Source: Dolomitihabitans soli (GTDB taxonomy: Bacteria > Actinomycetota > Actinomycetes > Streptosporangiales > Streptosporangiaceae). From it: a stretch of 64,000 bases of DNA. The position numbers were made by a program, and so were the translations under genes. The notes under the pieces were generated by a model, which saw nothing but the letters and a program-made list of their open reading frames with translations, was not told where the DNA came from and ran no database searches. Shown piece after piece: positions 37,173-46,382 of the stretch. The stretch spans positions 248,001 to 312,000 of the forward strand of contig NZ_JAKNTW010000013.1 of NCBI RefSeq assembly GCF_022213955.1, in the 5' to 3' direction. Position 1 is the stretch's first letter. Every line of letters begins with the position of its first letter.

Positions 37173-37724
37173 ATGGGATCACCGAGCGAGCCGCACGACC
37201 CGCCTGACTGGTCCCCGCCACCCGGGAGTGGCGGGGCGGCGTACGGCGTGCCGCCGACGCACGGCCCCACGTACGGCGGGCCTCCCCCGGATCACGGCGA
37301 GTGGGCCCTGCCCCTGTCCGGACGCTGGCGGCGGCTGTTCGCCGGTCTCATCGACATCGTGATCGTGGCGATCCTCACGTCGCCTCTCTCCTACAACGTG
37401 GTCAGGTACACGGACGAAGGAATCGAGCGGATCAGCGTCTCCCACGGCCTCCTGTCCGCGCTGGTCGCCTTCCTCTACTACTGGCTGCTGCACGCCTTCT
37501 GGAACGGCCAGACGGTCGGCAAGAAGATCATCGGCATCCGGGTCGTCCAGGAGCGCGACGGCCGGAAGATCGACGTCGGGCAGGCCGCGATCCGGGAAGC
37601 CGTGATGGTCGTGCTCATCTGGCTGTGCTGTCTCGGCATCATCGACGTCGCCTGGATTCTGTTCGATCCGCGTCGGCAGGCCTTGCACGACAAAGCCGCC
37701 AAGACTCTGGTGATAGACGCCTGA
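37173..37724 (+). CDS. RDD family membrane protein
   Basis: A 183-residue protein with a Pro/Gly-rich cytoplasmic N terminus, then an RDD domain: RRLFAGLIDIVIVAILTSPL (the Arg-Asp-Asp-like motif here reads LIDIV), a second helix (LLSALVAFLYYWLLHAFW), NGQTVGKKIIGIRVV and a last helix pair ending DPRRQALHDKAAKTLV. Probably three helices. RDD proteins have been linked to ion exchange or stress but most are uncharacterised. ATG 37173 has no ribosome site. Confidence 0.87.
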   Translation: MGSPSEPHDPPDWSPPPGSGGAAYGVPPTHGPTYGGPPPDHGEWALPLSGRWRRLFAGLIDIVIVAILTSPLSYNVVRYTDEGIERISVSHGLLSALVAFLYYWLLHAFWNGQTVGKKIIGIRVVQERDGRKIDVGQAAIREAVMVVLIWLCCLGIIDVAWILFDPRRQALHDKAAKTLVIDA

Positions 37725-37801
37725 CCAGCCGCGATGTCACGTAGGCTGCCTTGCGACGGCTCTGCGGGGACCCCTCGGGCCGGAAAGGAGACTTGCGGCA
37801 T

Positions 37802-39226
37802 ATGCGGCTCGGCCGGGTCACCCTCGCGGTGTCCACCACGCTCGTCGGCGTCATCGCCTGCGCCCCGTCCAGCGGCGAGGCGAAGCCCACGTCGGCTCCC
37901 GCGCCCGTAGAGGCGGCCCACGGCACGGCGGGGGCGATCGGCATCGGCGACCCCGACTTCCCCAAGGACGGCAACGGCGGCTACGACGTCGACCGCTACC
38001 GGCTGAAACTGGGCTACGACCCGGGCACCAAGCAGCTCGACGCGGTGGCCGTCGTCGAGGCGAAAGCCGCACAGGATCTGTCGAGTCTCAACTTCGACCT
38101 GGCGGGGCTCGACGTCACGAAGGTGAAGGTCGACGGCGCCGCCGCCACCTTCGTCAGGGAGGGCGACGAGCTGACCGTCACCCCCGCGAAGACCGTCAAG
38201 GACAAGGCCGCCTTCTCCGTGGAGGTGGCGTACGGCGGGCAGCCCGAGCCGGTGCGCGACAGGAACAACCTGGGCGTCTACGGGTTCATCCCGACCTCCG
38301 ACGGCGCGTTCGTCACCTGCGAGCCCAACGGTGCGAAGACCTGGTTCCCCGCCAACGACCACCCCGCTGACAAGGCCGCCTTCGACTTCGAGATCACCGT
38401 GCCCGAGGGGGTCACCGCACTGGCCAACGGCGAGATGACCGGCAAGCCCCGCACCAGCGGCGGCAAGACGACCTTCAACTGGCGCGAGAGCCACCCGATG
38501 GTGACCTATCTGGCGACGATGACGCTGGGCCGGTTCGAGCTGCGCCAGGGCAAGACCCCGGGCGGGGTGCCCAACCTCGCCGCGACCGACCCGAAGTTCC
38601 GCAGCTCGCTGAACAAGGTCTACACGAAGTCCGGCAAGATCACCGACTACTGGAGCACGGTCTTCGGGCCCTACCCGTTCTCCTCGACCGGCGGCGTGGT
38701 CGACGACTTCAGCGCCGGCTACGCGCTGGAGAACCAGACCAAGCCGATGTACGGCGGCTTCGACCCCGACGAGGGCATCATCGCCCACGAGCTGGCGCAC
38801 CAGTGGTTCGGCGACAGCCTGAGCATCAAGCGGTGGAAGGATCTCTGGCTCAACGAGGGCTTCGCGACCTACGCCGAGTGGCTGTGGTCGGAGCACACCG
38901 GCGACCGCACGGCCGAGCAGATCTTCAAGGGTCACTACGCCTCGACGGAGAGCCCGATGTGGGCCTACCCGCCGGGCCGGGCGAAGCCCGACGACCTGTT
39001 CAACAGCTCCGTCTACACGCGGGGCGGCATGACCCTGCACGCGCTGCGCCAGCGCATCGGCGACGACACGTTCTTCAAGCTGCTGCGCACCTGGGCCCAC
39101 GACAACAAGTACGGCCACGTCACCACGGACGACTTCGTCGCGCTGTCGGAGAAGCTCTCCGGCAAGCAGCTCGACGACCTCTTCGACGCCTGGTTGTTCC
39201 AGCCGAAGCGGCCCACCACCTGGTAG
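37802..39226 (+). CDS. M1-family zinc metallopeptidase, lipoprotein
   Basis: A 474-residue secreted aminopeptidase-like protein. Signal peptide with lipobox-like VIAC (Cys ~20), N-terminal beta domain, then the catalytic domain: GYALENQ (substrate-binding G-x-x-E-N variant), zinc motif HELAHQWFGDS with the third ligand Glu in LWLNEGFATY. AAGGAG lies 11 bases before ATG 37802. It lacks the long C-terminal helical domain of PepN and resembles the short actinobacterial M1 group. It acts outside the cell; its stop is one base from the convergent ilvA stop. Confidence 0.92.
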   Translation: MRLGRVTLAVSTTLVGVIACAPSSGEAKPTSAPAPVEAAHGTAGAIGIGDPDFPKDGNGGYDVDRYRLKLGYDPGTKQLDAVAVVEAKAAQDLSSLNFDLAGLDVTKVKVDGAAATFVREGDELTVTPAKTVKDKAAFSVEVAYGGQPEPVRDRNNLGVYGFIPTSDGAFVTCEPNGAKTWFPANDHPADKAAFDFEITVPEGVTALANGEMTGKPRTSGGKTTFNWRESHPMVTYLATMTLGRFELRQGKTPGGVPNLAATDPKFRSSLNKVYTKSGKITDYWSTVFGPYPFSSTGGVVDDFSAGYALENQTKPMYGGFDPDEGIIAHELAHQWFGDSLSIKRWKDLWLNEGFATYAEWLWSEHTGDRTAEQIFKGHYASTESPMWAYPPGRAKPDDLFNSSVYTRGGMTLHALRQRIGDDTFFKLLRTWAHDNKYGHVTTDDFVALSEKLSGKQLDDLFDAWLFQPKRPTTW

Positions 39227-39227
39227 G

Positions 39228-40442
39228 TCAGCCGAAGATGAGCTTGTAGCCGTCTCTGCGCAGCGCGCCGAGCACCTCGTCGCAGTGGCCGGGGCCCTTG
39301 GTCTCCAGTTGCAGCAGGACCTCGACCTCGTCCAGGTGCAGCCGGGAGCCGACCCGCTCGTGCACGATCTCCAGCACGTTGGCGCCCAGTTCGGCGAGCC
39401 TGGCCAGCAGCGTCGCCAGCGCTCCCGGCCGGTCGGGCAGCCGGATCCGGAAGCCGAGGTAGCGCCCCGCCGCCGCCAGGCCGTGCCGCAGCACCTTCGA
39501 CAGCAGCAGCGGGTCGATGTTGCCGCCGGAGAGCACCGCGACGACCGGCGGCTCGAAGGCGTGTGGCTGCGCGAGCACCGCCGCCACCGCCGCGACCCCG
39601 GCGGGCTCGACGACGAGCTTGCAGCGTTCGAGCATGAGCACCAGGGCCTGCGAGATCTCCTCCTCCGAGACCGTCACGACGCTGTCGACCAGGTAGTGGA
39701 TCAGCTCGAACGGGAGGTCGCCCGGCTTCCCGACGGCGATCCCGTCGGCCACGGTCGGGGCGGGCTCGACCATGAGAGGATGCCCGGCGGCGAGCGAGGC
39801 CGGATAGGCGGCGGCCCGCTCGGCCTGCACGCCCACGATCCGTACCCCCGGCCGCAGCGACTTCACCGCCAGCGCCACCCCGGCGGCGAGCCCGCCGCCG
39901 CCGATCGGCAGCACGATCGTGCCGACCTCGGGAAGCTGCTCCAGGATCTCCAGCCCGATCGTGCCCTGACCGGCGATCACGTGCGGATGGTCGAACGGGT
40001 GGATGAAGACGGCCCCCGTCTGCTCCGCGTGCTCCCTGGCCGCCGCCAGCGCGACGTCGACCGTGTGCCCTTCGAACATCACGTCCGCGCCGTACGCCCG
40101 GGTCGCCGCGATCTTGGGCAGCGGCGCCCCCACCGGCATGTAGACCGTCGACTTGGCCCCCACCAGCCCGGCCCCCAGCGCGACCCCCTGGGCGTGGTTG
40201 CCCGCGCTGGCGGCCACCACTCCCCTGGCCCGCTCCTCGTCGGTCAGCTTCGCGATCCGGACGTAGGCGCCCCGCACCTTGAACGACCCGGCCCGCTGGA
40301 GGTTCTCGCACTTGAGGAAGACGGGCCCGCCGACGAGTTCCGACAGGACGCGTGAGGCCAGCACCGGGGTCGAGACGATCACGTCGGTGAGGAGCTCCCG
40401 AGCGGCGACCACGTCGTCATACGTCACTTCTGGCTCCGCCAT
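39228..40442 (-). CDS. ilvA: Threonine ammonia-lyase with C-terminal ACT domain
   Basis: A 404-residue PLP enzyme deaminating threonine to 2-oxobutyrate. The PLP Lys lies in RAGSFKVRGAY (~50-60), the phosphate-binding glycine loop in LPIGGGGLAAG, and SGGNIDP is present. Residues ~330-404 form a single ACT domain (GFRIRLPDRPGALATLLARL), the arrangement of catabolic-type and actinobacterial enzymes. It may feed isoleucine synthesis. Convergent with the M1 peptidase gene. Confidence 0.94.
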   Translation of the reverse strand: MAEPEVTYDDVVAARELLTDVIVSTPVLASRVLSELVGGPVFLKCENLQRAGSFKVRGAYVRIAKLTDEERARGVVAASAGNHAQGVALGAGLVGAKSTVYMPVGAPLPKIAATRAYGADVMFEGHTVDVALAAAREHAEQTGAVFIHPFDHPHVIAGQGTIGLEILEQLPEVGTIVLPIGGGGLAAGVALAVKSLRPGVRIVGVQAERAAAYPASLAAGHPLMVEPAPTVADGIAVGKPGDLPFELIHYLVDSVVTVSEEEISQALVLMLERCKLVVEPAGVAAVAAVLAQPHAFEPPVVAVLSGGNIDPLLLSKVLRHGLAAAGRYLGFRIRLPDRPGALATLLARLAELGANVLEIVHERVGSRLHLDEVEVLLQLETKGPGHCDEVLGALRRDGYKLIFG

Positions 40443-40468
40443 TACTCCAGTCTTTCACCTCATCGGAG

Positions 40469-41662
40469 TCAGGGGCTGTACGGGTGCGCGCCGCCGACGG
40501 AGAAGACCAGGATGGAGGCGGTGAAGCCGTGCACGTGGTTCTGGCCGCCGACGGGCCCGACCTCTCCCGCGGCGAAGAACCCGGCGACCCCGATGGGGCC
40601 GAGCGTGTCGCGCAGGGCGAGGGCGTCGTGGTCGGCGCTGCCGAACATGGACGAGCCGCGGCCGTTGCAGGAGAAGAGCAGCGCCCCGTCCACCCGGCCG
40701 AAGGACTCGCGGTGCGCGTCGAGCAGCTCGTACAGGTCCTCGTCGGCGGTCTCCGCGTCGCGCACCTGGAACCTGACCGTGCGGCCGATCTCCACCATGT
40801 CGCCGATCGCCACGGCCTCCCGCTCGGGGTCGATGCCGAGCACGCCGCGGATCAGGAAGTCGCCGCGCTCGTGGCGTTCGGCGTACTCGTCGATGGCCAG
40901 GCCGATCTGCAGCCCCGAGGCGACCAGTTCGCGGTCGTCCTCCTCCAGGGCGCTGACGATCTCCTCCAGCCGGGCGAGGGCGGGCTGGCCGGCGAGTTCG
41001 AGCAGGAGGTTCTCCTCCACCCCGGTGACCACCATCGTCGGGCCGATCGGGCGGCAGCCCTGGCTGACCACCGTGCTCACCGCGATGGGCCCGCTGAGCA
41101 TCACGCCGATCGCGCCCTCGGTGTAGACCTCGCCGTCGGCGAACAGCCGCACGGAGCCCCTGCCCTGGAGCCCGTTGGCGAGGCCGCCGATGAGCGGCAG
41201 GTTGCCGAGCACCTCCGCGGAGTGCTCGACGAAGGCGTCGGTGGGGAAGCTGTAGGGGTCGGCGAGGATGACCGCGACCCGGTCGTCGTGGCCGCGCTCG
41301 GGCAGGCCGACCACCACGAAGCGGTCCTCGGACCGCAGGGTCTCCAGCGCGAACGGGGTGACCCGGGTGCCGTCGAGGGTCGCCGCCCACGCGCTCACCG
41401 AGGGGTTCAGCTCGACGCCCCGCGCGTCGCCGATCACTCCCGTGGCGCTGCACCCGATCACGTGCGCGCCGGGCGCCATCTGCATGGCCCGCTGACCCGC
41501 CCTCGTGACATCGTCGGGGTCGTCGCCGCAGATGAAGAAGCAGACCAGATCGGCGGGCCCGCTGAGCCCGGTGAGGGCCTGGCCGATCGCCGACTCGGCC
41601 GAGGTGACCAGGTCGGGGCCAACGGCGAGGCCGTCGGCGAAGCGGCTCGTCAGCAGTGCCAC
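40469..41662 (-). CDS. FIST domain signal-transduction protein
   Basis: About 397 residues with FIST-N (~1-210) and FIST-C (~215-397) domains. Characteristic segments are GAHVIGCSATGVIGDARGVE, LIGGLANGLQGRGSVRLF and, in FIST-C, GALLFSCNGRGSSMFG and GVAGFFAAGEVGPVGGQNHVHGFT. FIST modules are believed to sense small ligands such as amino acids. This one carries no output domain, so any signalling partner is encoded elsewhere. Start GTG 41662 has GGAGG about eight bases upstream. Divergent from the AAA+ gene. Confidence 0.9.
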   Translation of the reverse strand: MALLTSRFADGLAVGPDLVTSAESAIGQALTGLSGPADLVCFFICGDDPDDVTRAGQRAMQMAPGAHVIGCSATGVIGDARGVELNPSVSAWAATLDGTRVTPFALETLRSEDRFVVVGLPERGHDDRVAVILADPYSFPTDAFVEHSAEVLGNLPLIGGLANGLQGRGSVRLFADGEVYTEGAIGVMLSGPIAVSTVVSQGCRPIGPTMVVTGVEENLLLELAGQPALARLEEIVSALEEDDRELVASGLQIGLAIDEYAERHERGDFLIRGVLGIDPEREAVAIGDMVEIGRTVRFQVRDAETADEDLYELLDAHRESFGRVDGALLFSCNGRGSSMFGSADHDALALRDTLGPIGVAGFFAAGEVGPVGGQNHVHGFTASILVFSVGGAHPYSP

Positions 41663-41823
41663 GCGTATCGCCTCCCATTGTGATGAGCTGTCCCCTTGGC
41701 CCGATTCTCCCCACTGTGGGGACAAGCACGCCCCCCAAGCGCAACGCGATAGTCAAGATCCGAAGTACCTGGTCTCCAGATTCGGGCTGCCGGATACGCC
41801 ACCGGGGACGTAGTCTCGAACCC

Positions 41824-43233
41824 GTGCATCAAATCCCAGAGCTCCATACTCTGCGTGAGTTGCGCCAGAGCGGCCATATCCACCGCACGGTGAAGGCTGA
41901 GATCCGCGAGAACCTGCTGGCCCGGCTCCGTGCCGGCGAGCCGAGGTTCCCCGGGATCGTCGGCTTCGACGCCACCGTGCTGCCGCATCTGGAGCGCGCC
42001 CTGCTGGCCGGGCATGACCTGGTCCTCCTGGGCGAGCGCGGACAGGGCAAGACCCGATTGATCCGCACCGTGACCGGGCTGCTCGACGAGTGGACCCCGG
42101 TCGTCGAGGGCTGCGAGATCAACGACCATCCCTACGCCCCCGCCTGCGTACGCTGCCGCAGGCTGGCCGAGAGCGAGGGCGATGACCTGCCCGTCGCCTG
42201 GAAGCACCGCGACGAACGGTACGGCGAGAAGCTCGCCACGCCCGACACCTCGGTCGGCGACCTGATCGGCGACGTCGACCCCATCAAGATCGCTGAAGGG
42301 CGCACCCTCGGCGACCCGGAGACGGTCCACTACGGGCTGGTGCCGCGCAGCAACCGCGGCGTCTTCTCGGTCAACGAGCTGCCCGACCTCGCCGAGCGGA
42401 TCCAGGTCTCGCTGCTCAACGTCCTTGAGGAACGTGACATCCAGGTCCGCGGCTACAACCTGCGGCTGCCGCTGGACATCCTGCTGATCGCCAGCGCCAA
42501 CCCGGAGGACTACACCAACCGCGGCCGCATCATCACGCCGCTGAAGGACCGGTTCGGCGCCGAGGTCCGCACCCACTACCCGCTCGACATGGCGGCCGAG
42601 CTGACCCTGATCAAGCAGGAGGCCGCGCTCGGCTGGGACGGCCTGGGCGCCGACCTGCCCGAACACCTCGTCGAGGTGATCGCCAGATTCACCCGCCTGG
42701 TGCGCGAGTCCACCGCGGTGGACGCCCGCTCCGGCGTCTCGGCCCGGTTCGCCATCGCCGCCGCCGAGACCGCCGCCGCCTCCGCCGTACGGCGTGCGGC
42801 GCTGACCGGGGAGGAGCGCGCGGTGACCCGCGTGTGCGACCTGCCCGGGGTGGTGCACACGCTGCGCGGCAAGGTCGAGTTCGAGGTCAGCGAGGAGGGG
42901 CGGGAGACCGAGGTCCTGGCCCATCTGCTGCGCCGGGCCGTGGCCGAGACGTACCGGAACACGCTGGGCGGGCTGGATCTGGCTCCGCTGCTGGCCAGGT
43001 TCGACGAGGGCGTCCAGGTCGAGTCCGGCGAGCTGGTCGCGGCGGGTGAGCTGCTGCGCAGGATCGGGCCGGTCAACGGGTTGTCGAAGATCATGTCGCA
43101 GCTCGGCCTGGGCGACGGCGACGAGTCGCCCGGACACGCCGCCGCGGCGCTGGAGTTCGCCCTGGAGGGCCTGTATCTCATGCGCCGCCTGTCCAAGGAC
43201 GACGTCGACGGCGCGGCGGTCTACCGAACCTGA
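41824..43233 (+). CDS. Magnesium-chelatase-like AAA+ ATPase
   Basis: A 469-residue AAA+ protein of the ChlI/MoxR class. Walker A is LLGERGQGKTRLIRTV, Walker B-like VFSVNELPDLAER, sensor 1 LLIASANPEDYTNRG, arginine finger region LKDRFGAEVRTHYPLD. It pairs with the VWA protein that follows by 40 bases, as in chelatase or MoxR-VWA chaperone pairs that remodel or insert metal into partner proteins; no third chelatase subunit is nearby, so cobalt or magnesium chelation is not implied. GTG with TAGTCT seven bases upstream: likely leaderless. Confidence 0.9.
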   Translation: MHQIPELHTLRELRQSGHIHRTVKAEIRENLLARLRAGEPRFPGIVGFDATVLPHLERALLAGHDLVLLGERGQGKTRLIRTVTGLLDEWTPVVEGCEINDHPYAPACVRCRRLAESEGDDLPVAWKHRDERYGEKLATPDTSVGDLIGDVDPIKIAEGRTLGDPETVHYGLVPRSNRGVFSVNELPDLAERIQVSLLNVLEERDIQVRGYNLRLPLDILLIASANPEDYTNRGRIITPLKDRFGAEVRTHYPLDMAAELTLIKQEAALGWDGLGADLPEHLVEVIARFTRLVRESTAVDARSGVSARFAIAAAETAAASAVRRAALTGEERAVTRVCDLPGVVHTLRGKVEFEVSEEGRETEVLAHLLRRAVAETYRNTLGGLDLAPLLARFDEGVQVESGELVAAGELLRRIGPVNGLSKIMSQLGLGDGDESPGHAAAALEFALEGLYLMRRLSKDDVDGAAVYRT

Positions 43234-43273
43234 CCGTCCGTCCACGGCTGGGTCTTACTAGGGAGTGCACAAA

Positions 43274-45223
43274 ATGACCGGCTATCGCTACGGGGAGTAC
43301 CACGACGGGCCCGACCCGCTGGCTCCGCCGTACGACGTGCGGTCCGCGCTGGATGAGATGGGCGACGCGATCCTGTCCGGCTCGACGCCCGTGCACGCCC
43401 TCCGCGACCTGCTCAAGCGCGGCCTGCCGGACGCGCCCGACCGGCGAGGGCTCGACGACCTGCTGCGCGAGGTACGGCGGCGCAGGCGTGAGCTGCGGGA
43501 GCAGGGGCGGCTCGACGGCACCCTGGAACGCGCCAGGGAGCTGCTGGACAAGGCGCTCGGCCAGGAGCGCGCGGCGCTGTTCCCCGACACGTCCGACGAC
43601 GCCCGGCTGCGGGAGTCGGAGCTGGAGATGCTGTCCGCCGACACGGCGACCGCGATCGGTGAGCTGAGCGACTACCAGTGGCGTTCCCCGGCGGCCAGGG
43701 CGACCTTCGAGGAGCTGCGCGACCTGCTCAGGCGGGAGGTCCTCGACAGCCAGTTCCGCGGCCTGCGCGAGGCCCTCGCCAACCCGGACGCCGAGGCCAT
43801 GGAGCGGGTCCGGCGGATGATGGACGCGCTGAACGAGATGCTCGACCGGGACACGCGCGGGGAACACACCCAAGAAGATTTCGACCGCTTTATGGGTGAT
43901 TTTGGGGATATGTTTCCGGAGCGGCCGCGCAACCTCGACGAACTCGTCGACGCGCTCGCCCGGCGCGCCGCCGCGACCCAGCGGATGCTCGCCTCGCTGA
44001 CCGCCAAGCAGCGCGAGGAGCTCTCCGGGCTCATCGACCAGACGCTCGCCGACTCGGGGCTGTCCGACCAGATGCGCCGCCTCGGCGAGGCCCTGCACGC
44101 CCGCCGTCCCGACCTGGCCTGGAGCACACCCGAACGCCTCACCGGCGAGAACCCGATGGGCATGGGCGACGCCGTCACCGCCCTTGAGGAGCTCTCCGAC
44201 CTCAGCCGCCTGGAGGCCGCGCTCCGCCAGGACTACCCGGGCGCCCGCCTCGACGACGTCGACGAGGCCGCGATCCGCCGCGCGCTCGGCCGCTCGGCCG
44301 TCGACGACCTGTCGGCGCTCAAGCAGATCGAACGCGAGCTGGAACAACAGGGCTACCTGTTGCGCAAACGCGGCAAGCTGGAGCTCACCCCCAAGGCCGT
44401 CAGGCGGCTCGGCGAGACCGCGCTGCGCCGGGTCTTCTCCTCGCTCGACGCGGGCCGCCGCGGCGACCACGACCAGCGCGACGCGGGCGCGGCGGGCGAG
44501 CTCACCGGCTCCTCCCGCCCCTGGCGCTTCGGTGACGAACAGCCCATCGACGTGGTCCGCACGCTGGTCAACGGGGTCCGCCGGGGCCGCGAAGGCAAGG
44601 GTGTGCGCCTGTCGGTCGACGACTTCGAGGTCGCCGAGACCGAGCGCCGCACGGCCGCCGCGGTCTGCCTGCTGGTCGACCTGTCCTACTCGATGGCCCT
44701 GCGCGGCACCTGGGCCGCCGCCAAGCAGACGGCTCTCGCGCTCCAGGCCCTGGTCGCCACGAAGTTCCCGCAGGACGCGGTCCAGATCGTGGGCTTCTCC
44801 AACTACGCCCGCGTGCTCCAGCCCGACGAACTGGCCGGGCTCGACTGGGACATGGTCCAGGGCACCAACCTGCACCACGCGCTGCTGATCGCGGGCCGGC
44901 ACCTCGACCGGCACCCCGACTTCGAACCCGTCGTGCTGGTCGTCACGGACGGCGAGCCGACCGCCCACCTGCTGCGCAACGGCAGGTCCGCCTTCGAGTG
45001 GCCGCCCTCCCCGGAGACCCTGGAACTCACCCTGGCCGAGGTCGACAAGATGACGCGCAGGCGTGCCACGCTCAACGTCTTCATGCTCGCGGGCGACGAG
45101 CGGCTCAAGGAGTTCGTGGACGAGGTGGCCCGCCGCAACGGCGGCCGCGTCTTCTCCGCCAGCGCCGACCGCCTCGGCGAGTACGTCGTCAGCGACTTCC
45201 TCCGCGCCCGACGGGCGAGGTGA
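43274..45223 (+). CDS. VWA-domain protein, partner of the AAA+ ATPase
   Basis: A 649-residue soluble protein: long helical N-terminal region with many charged coiled-coil-like segments, then a C-terminal von Willebrand A domain (~460-640) with a MIDAS motif VCLLVDLSYSMALRG (D-x-S-x-S variant), GTNLHHAL (Thr) and LVVTDGEPTAH (Asp). Start ATG 43274 with AGGGAG nine bases upstream. Operon partner of the AAA+ gene. Its target is unknown. Confidence 0.9.
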   Translation: MTGYRYGEYHDGPDPLAPPYDVRSALDEMGDAILSGSTPVHALRDLLKRGLPDAPDRRGLDDLLREVRRRRRELREQGRLDGTLERARELLDKALGQERAALFPDTSDDARLRESELEMLSADTATAIGELSDYQWRSPAARATFEELRDLLRREVLDSQFRGLREALANPDAEAMERVRRMMDALNEMLDRDTRGEHTQEDFDRFMGDFGDMFPERPRNLDELVDALARRAAATQRMLASLTAKQREELSGLIDQTLADSGLSDQMRRLGEALHARRPDLAWSTPERLTGENPMGMGDAVTALEELSDLSRLEAALRQDYPGARLDDVDEAAIRRALGRSAVDDLSALKQIERELEQQGYLLRKRGKLELTPKAVRRLGETALRRVFSSLDAGRRGDHDQRDAGAAGELTGSSRPWRFGDEQPIDVVRTLVNGVRRGREGKGVRLSVDDFEVAETERRTAAAVCLLVDLSYSMALRGTWAAAKQTALALQALVATKFPQDAVQIVGFSNYARVLQPDELAGLDWDMVQGTNLHHALLIAGRHLDRHPDFEPVVLVVTDGEPTAHLLRNGRSAFEWPPSPETLELTLAEVDKMTRRRATLNVFMLAGDERLKEFVDEVARRNGGRVFSASADRLGEYVVSDFLRARRAR

Positions 45224-45502
45224 GGGGTCAGCCGTACGGCAAGCCTGGTTTTCGCTGCTCGCCGTTGGCGGCTGGGGTCTGTGGGACAGCGCTTCTCGGG
45301 TGTGGGTCGCGGGTCGCCGTTTCGGCTGGCATGCCGGACATCTGCTTCGGTTTGACCACACCTGCGCACCGCGCACTGAGTGCGCGACCCCAGCCCCCAC
45401 TCGACCATCCGCCACGGGTCACCATCCCGCACATCGAGCCGGTCGGCGGCGAAGACTGACCGGCGAATCATTGCAGGAGCACGACCTCGTTCAACCCGGG
45501 GG
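45224..45502. other. 279-base gap after the VWA gene
   Basis: No gene found. A small hairpin, GCGCAC-TGA-GTGCGC (45371-45385), could help terminate the AAA+/VWA transcript. No other structure seen. Confidence 0.5.
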
Positions 45503-45928
45503 TCAGGCGGTGACGAGGCGGGCGTAGCCGAGCAGGCCGCTGTCGAAGCCGTCGTTGAAGTGCCGGTAGGAGCGGTAGAGCGGGCGCATCGCCGTACCTC
45601 CGCCGGCCCGGACCTCGGCGAGCAGCCGGGCGACGATCTCGGGGCGCGGCAGCACCCCGCCGCCCAGGTAGCGGACGCCGTCGAGGACGGTGCGCACGCC
45701 CTGCTCGCCCGAGACGAAGGCGCCCACCCGCCAGCCCGACTCCTCGTCCCACAGCAGCGTGGCGTCGCCGGCCAGCCGGAGAGTGGCGTCACGGGGGTCG
45801 CACGGGTCGTCCCACCAGTCGAGGACCTCCACGCCGCCCGCGGCGAGCGCCTCGGCGACCCGGCGGACATAGGCCACCGGCATGCGGAACCACTCGGCTG
45901 TGTACGGCTCAGGCAGATTGTGCTTCAC
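45503..45928 (-). CDS. Hypothetical soluble protein (possibly DUF6292-like)
   Basis: About 141 residues. Features: EWFRMPVAYVRRVAEALAAGGVEVLDWWDDP, a strand-rich middle (ATLRLAGDATLLWDEESGWRVGAFVSG) and a helical PRPEIVARLLAEVR end, which together recall the actinobacterial DUF6292 family; I am not certain. Start at GTG 45928 because AAGGGAG lies upstream at usable spacing; an earlier GTG (45940) sits on top of that site. Monocistronic. Role unknown. Confidence 0.72.
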   Translation of the reverse strand: MKHNLPEPYTAEWFRMPVAYVRRVAEALAAGGVEVLDWWDDPCDPRDATLRLAGDATLLWDEESGWRVGAFVSGEQGVRTVLDGVRYLGGGVLPRPEIVARLLAEVRAGGGTAMRPLYRSYRHFNDGFDSGLLGYARLVTA

Positions 45929-46189
45929 GGCTATCTGCACTCCCTTGTGCGACTGCGAAAGACGGCGTTACGCCACGAATCACCTGGATACCAGAGCAGG
46001 CCACGCCGGTCGCAGGGACCGGGAAACCTTTTTCGATTCGACGCCATCCCCTTTAGGGAGGCCGGGCTTCCGTCGGCGTGCCCAAGTTCGTCCCTTCGCG
46101 GGACAACTTATTCGCTTGCCGTGCCGTCTAACCAAGACAGACGATGTTCGGACAGAGACCGACCGCGAGCCGAAAGGGGTGAAGCTGGG

Positions 46190-46324
46190 ATGATCGCGGC
46201 AATAGTGATTCTAGTGATGATTCTCGTCGCATGTGTCTCTTATGAGCTATGCCTCGGCTCGCTCTCACGCGAACGTGAGGTGACCGACCAAGAGGCCGCC
46301 GACGACCAGGCCGTCGCAGACTAG
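46190..46324 (+). CDS. 44-residue single-pass membrane peptide
   Basis: ATG 46190, one strongly hydrophobic helix (MIAAIVILVMILVACVSYE), then an acidic tail (REREVTDQEAADDQAVAD). AAAGGGG and GCTGGG precede the ATG. A perfect terminator hairpin follows 18 bases after the stop, supporting it as an independent transcript. No family recognised. Being short, it is less certain than longer genes. Confidence 0.6.
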   Translation: MIAAIVILVMILVACVSYELCLGSLSREREVTDQEAADDQAVAD

Positions 46325-46342
46325 CGCCTCCCGCGGCGCAAC

Positions 46343-46370
46343 AGCCTCCCGGTGAGATCACCGGGAGGCT
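46343..46370 (+). terminator. Strong inverted repeat / terminator
   Basis: AGCCTCCCGGTGA and TCACCGGGAGGCT form a perfect 13-base inverted repeat with two central bases, between the 44-residue gene and the next membrane-protein gene. No T run follows. Confidence 0.75.
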
Positions 46371-46382
46371 ACTCTCTGGCCC

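Noticed and set aside
43274-45223. Assigning the AAA+/VWA pair to magnesium or cobalt chelatase
   Set aside because: No large chelatase subunit or pigment/cobalamin genes nearby; the pair alone does not support that function.
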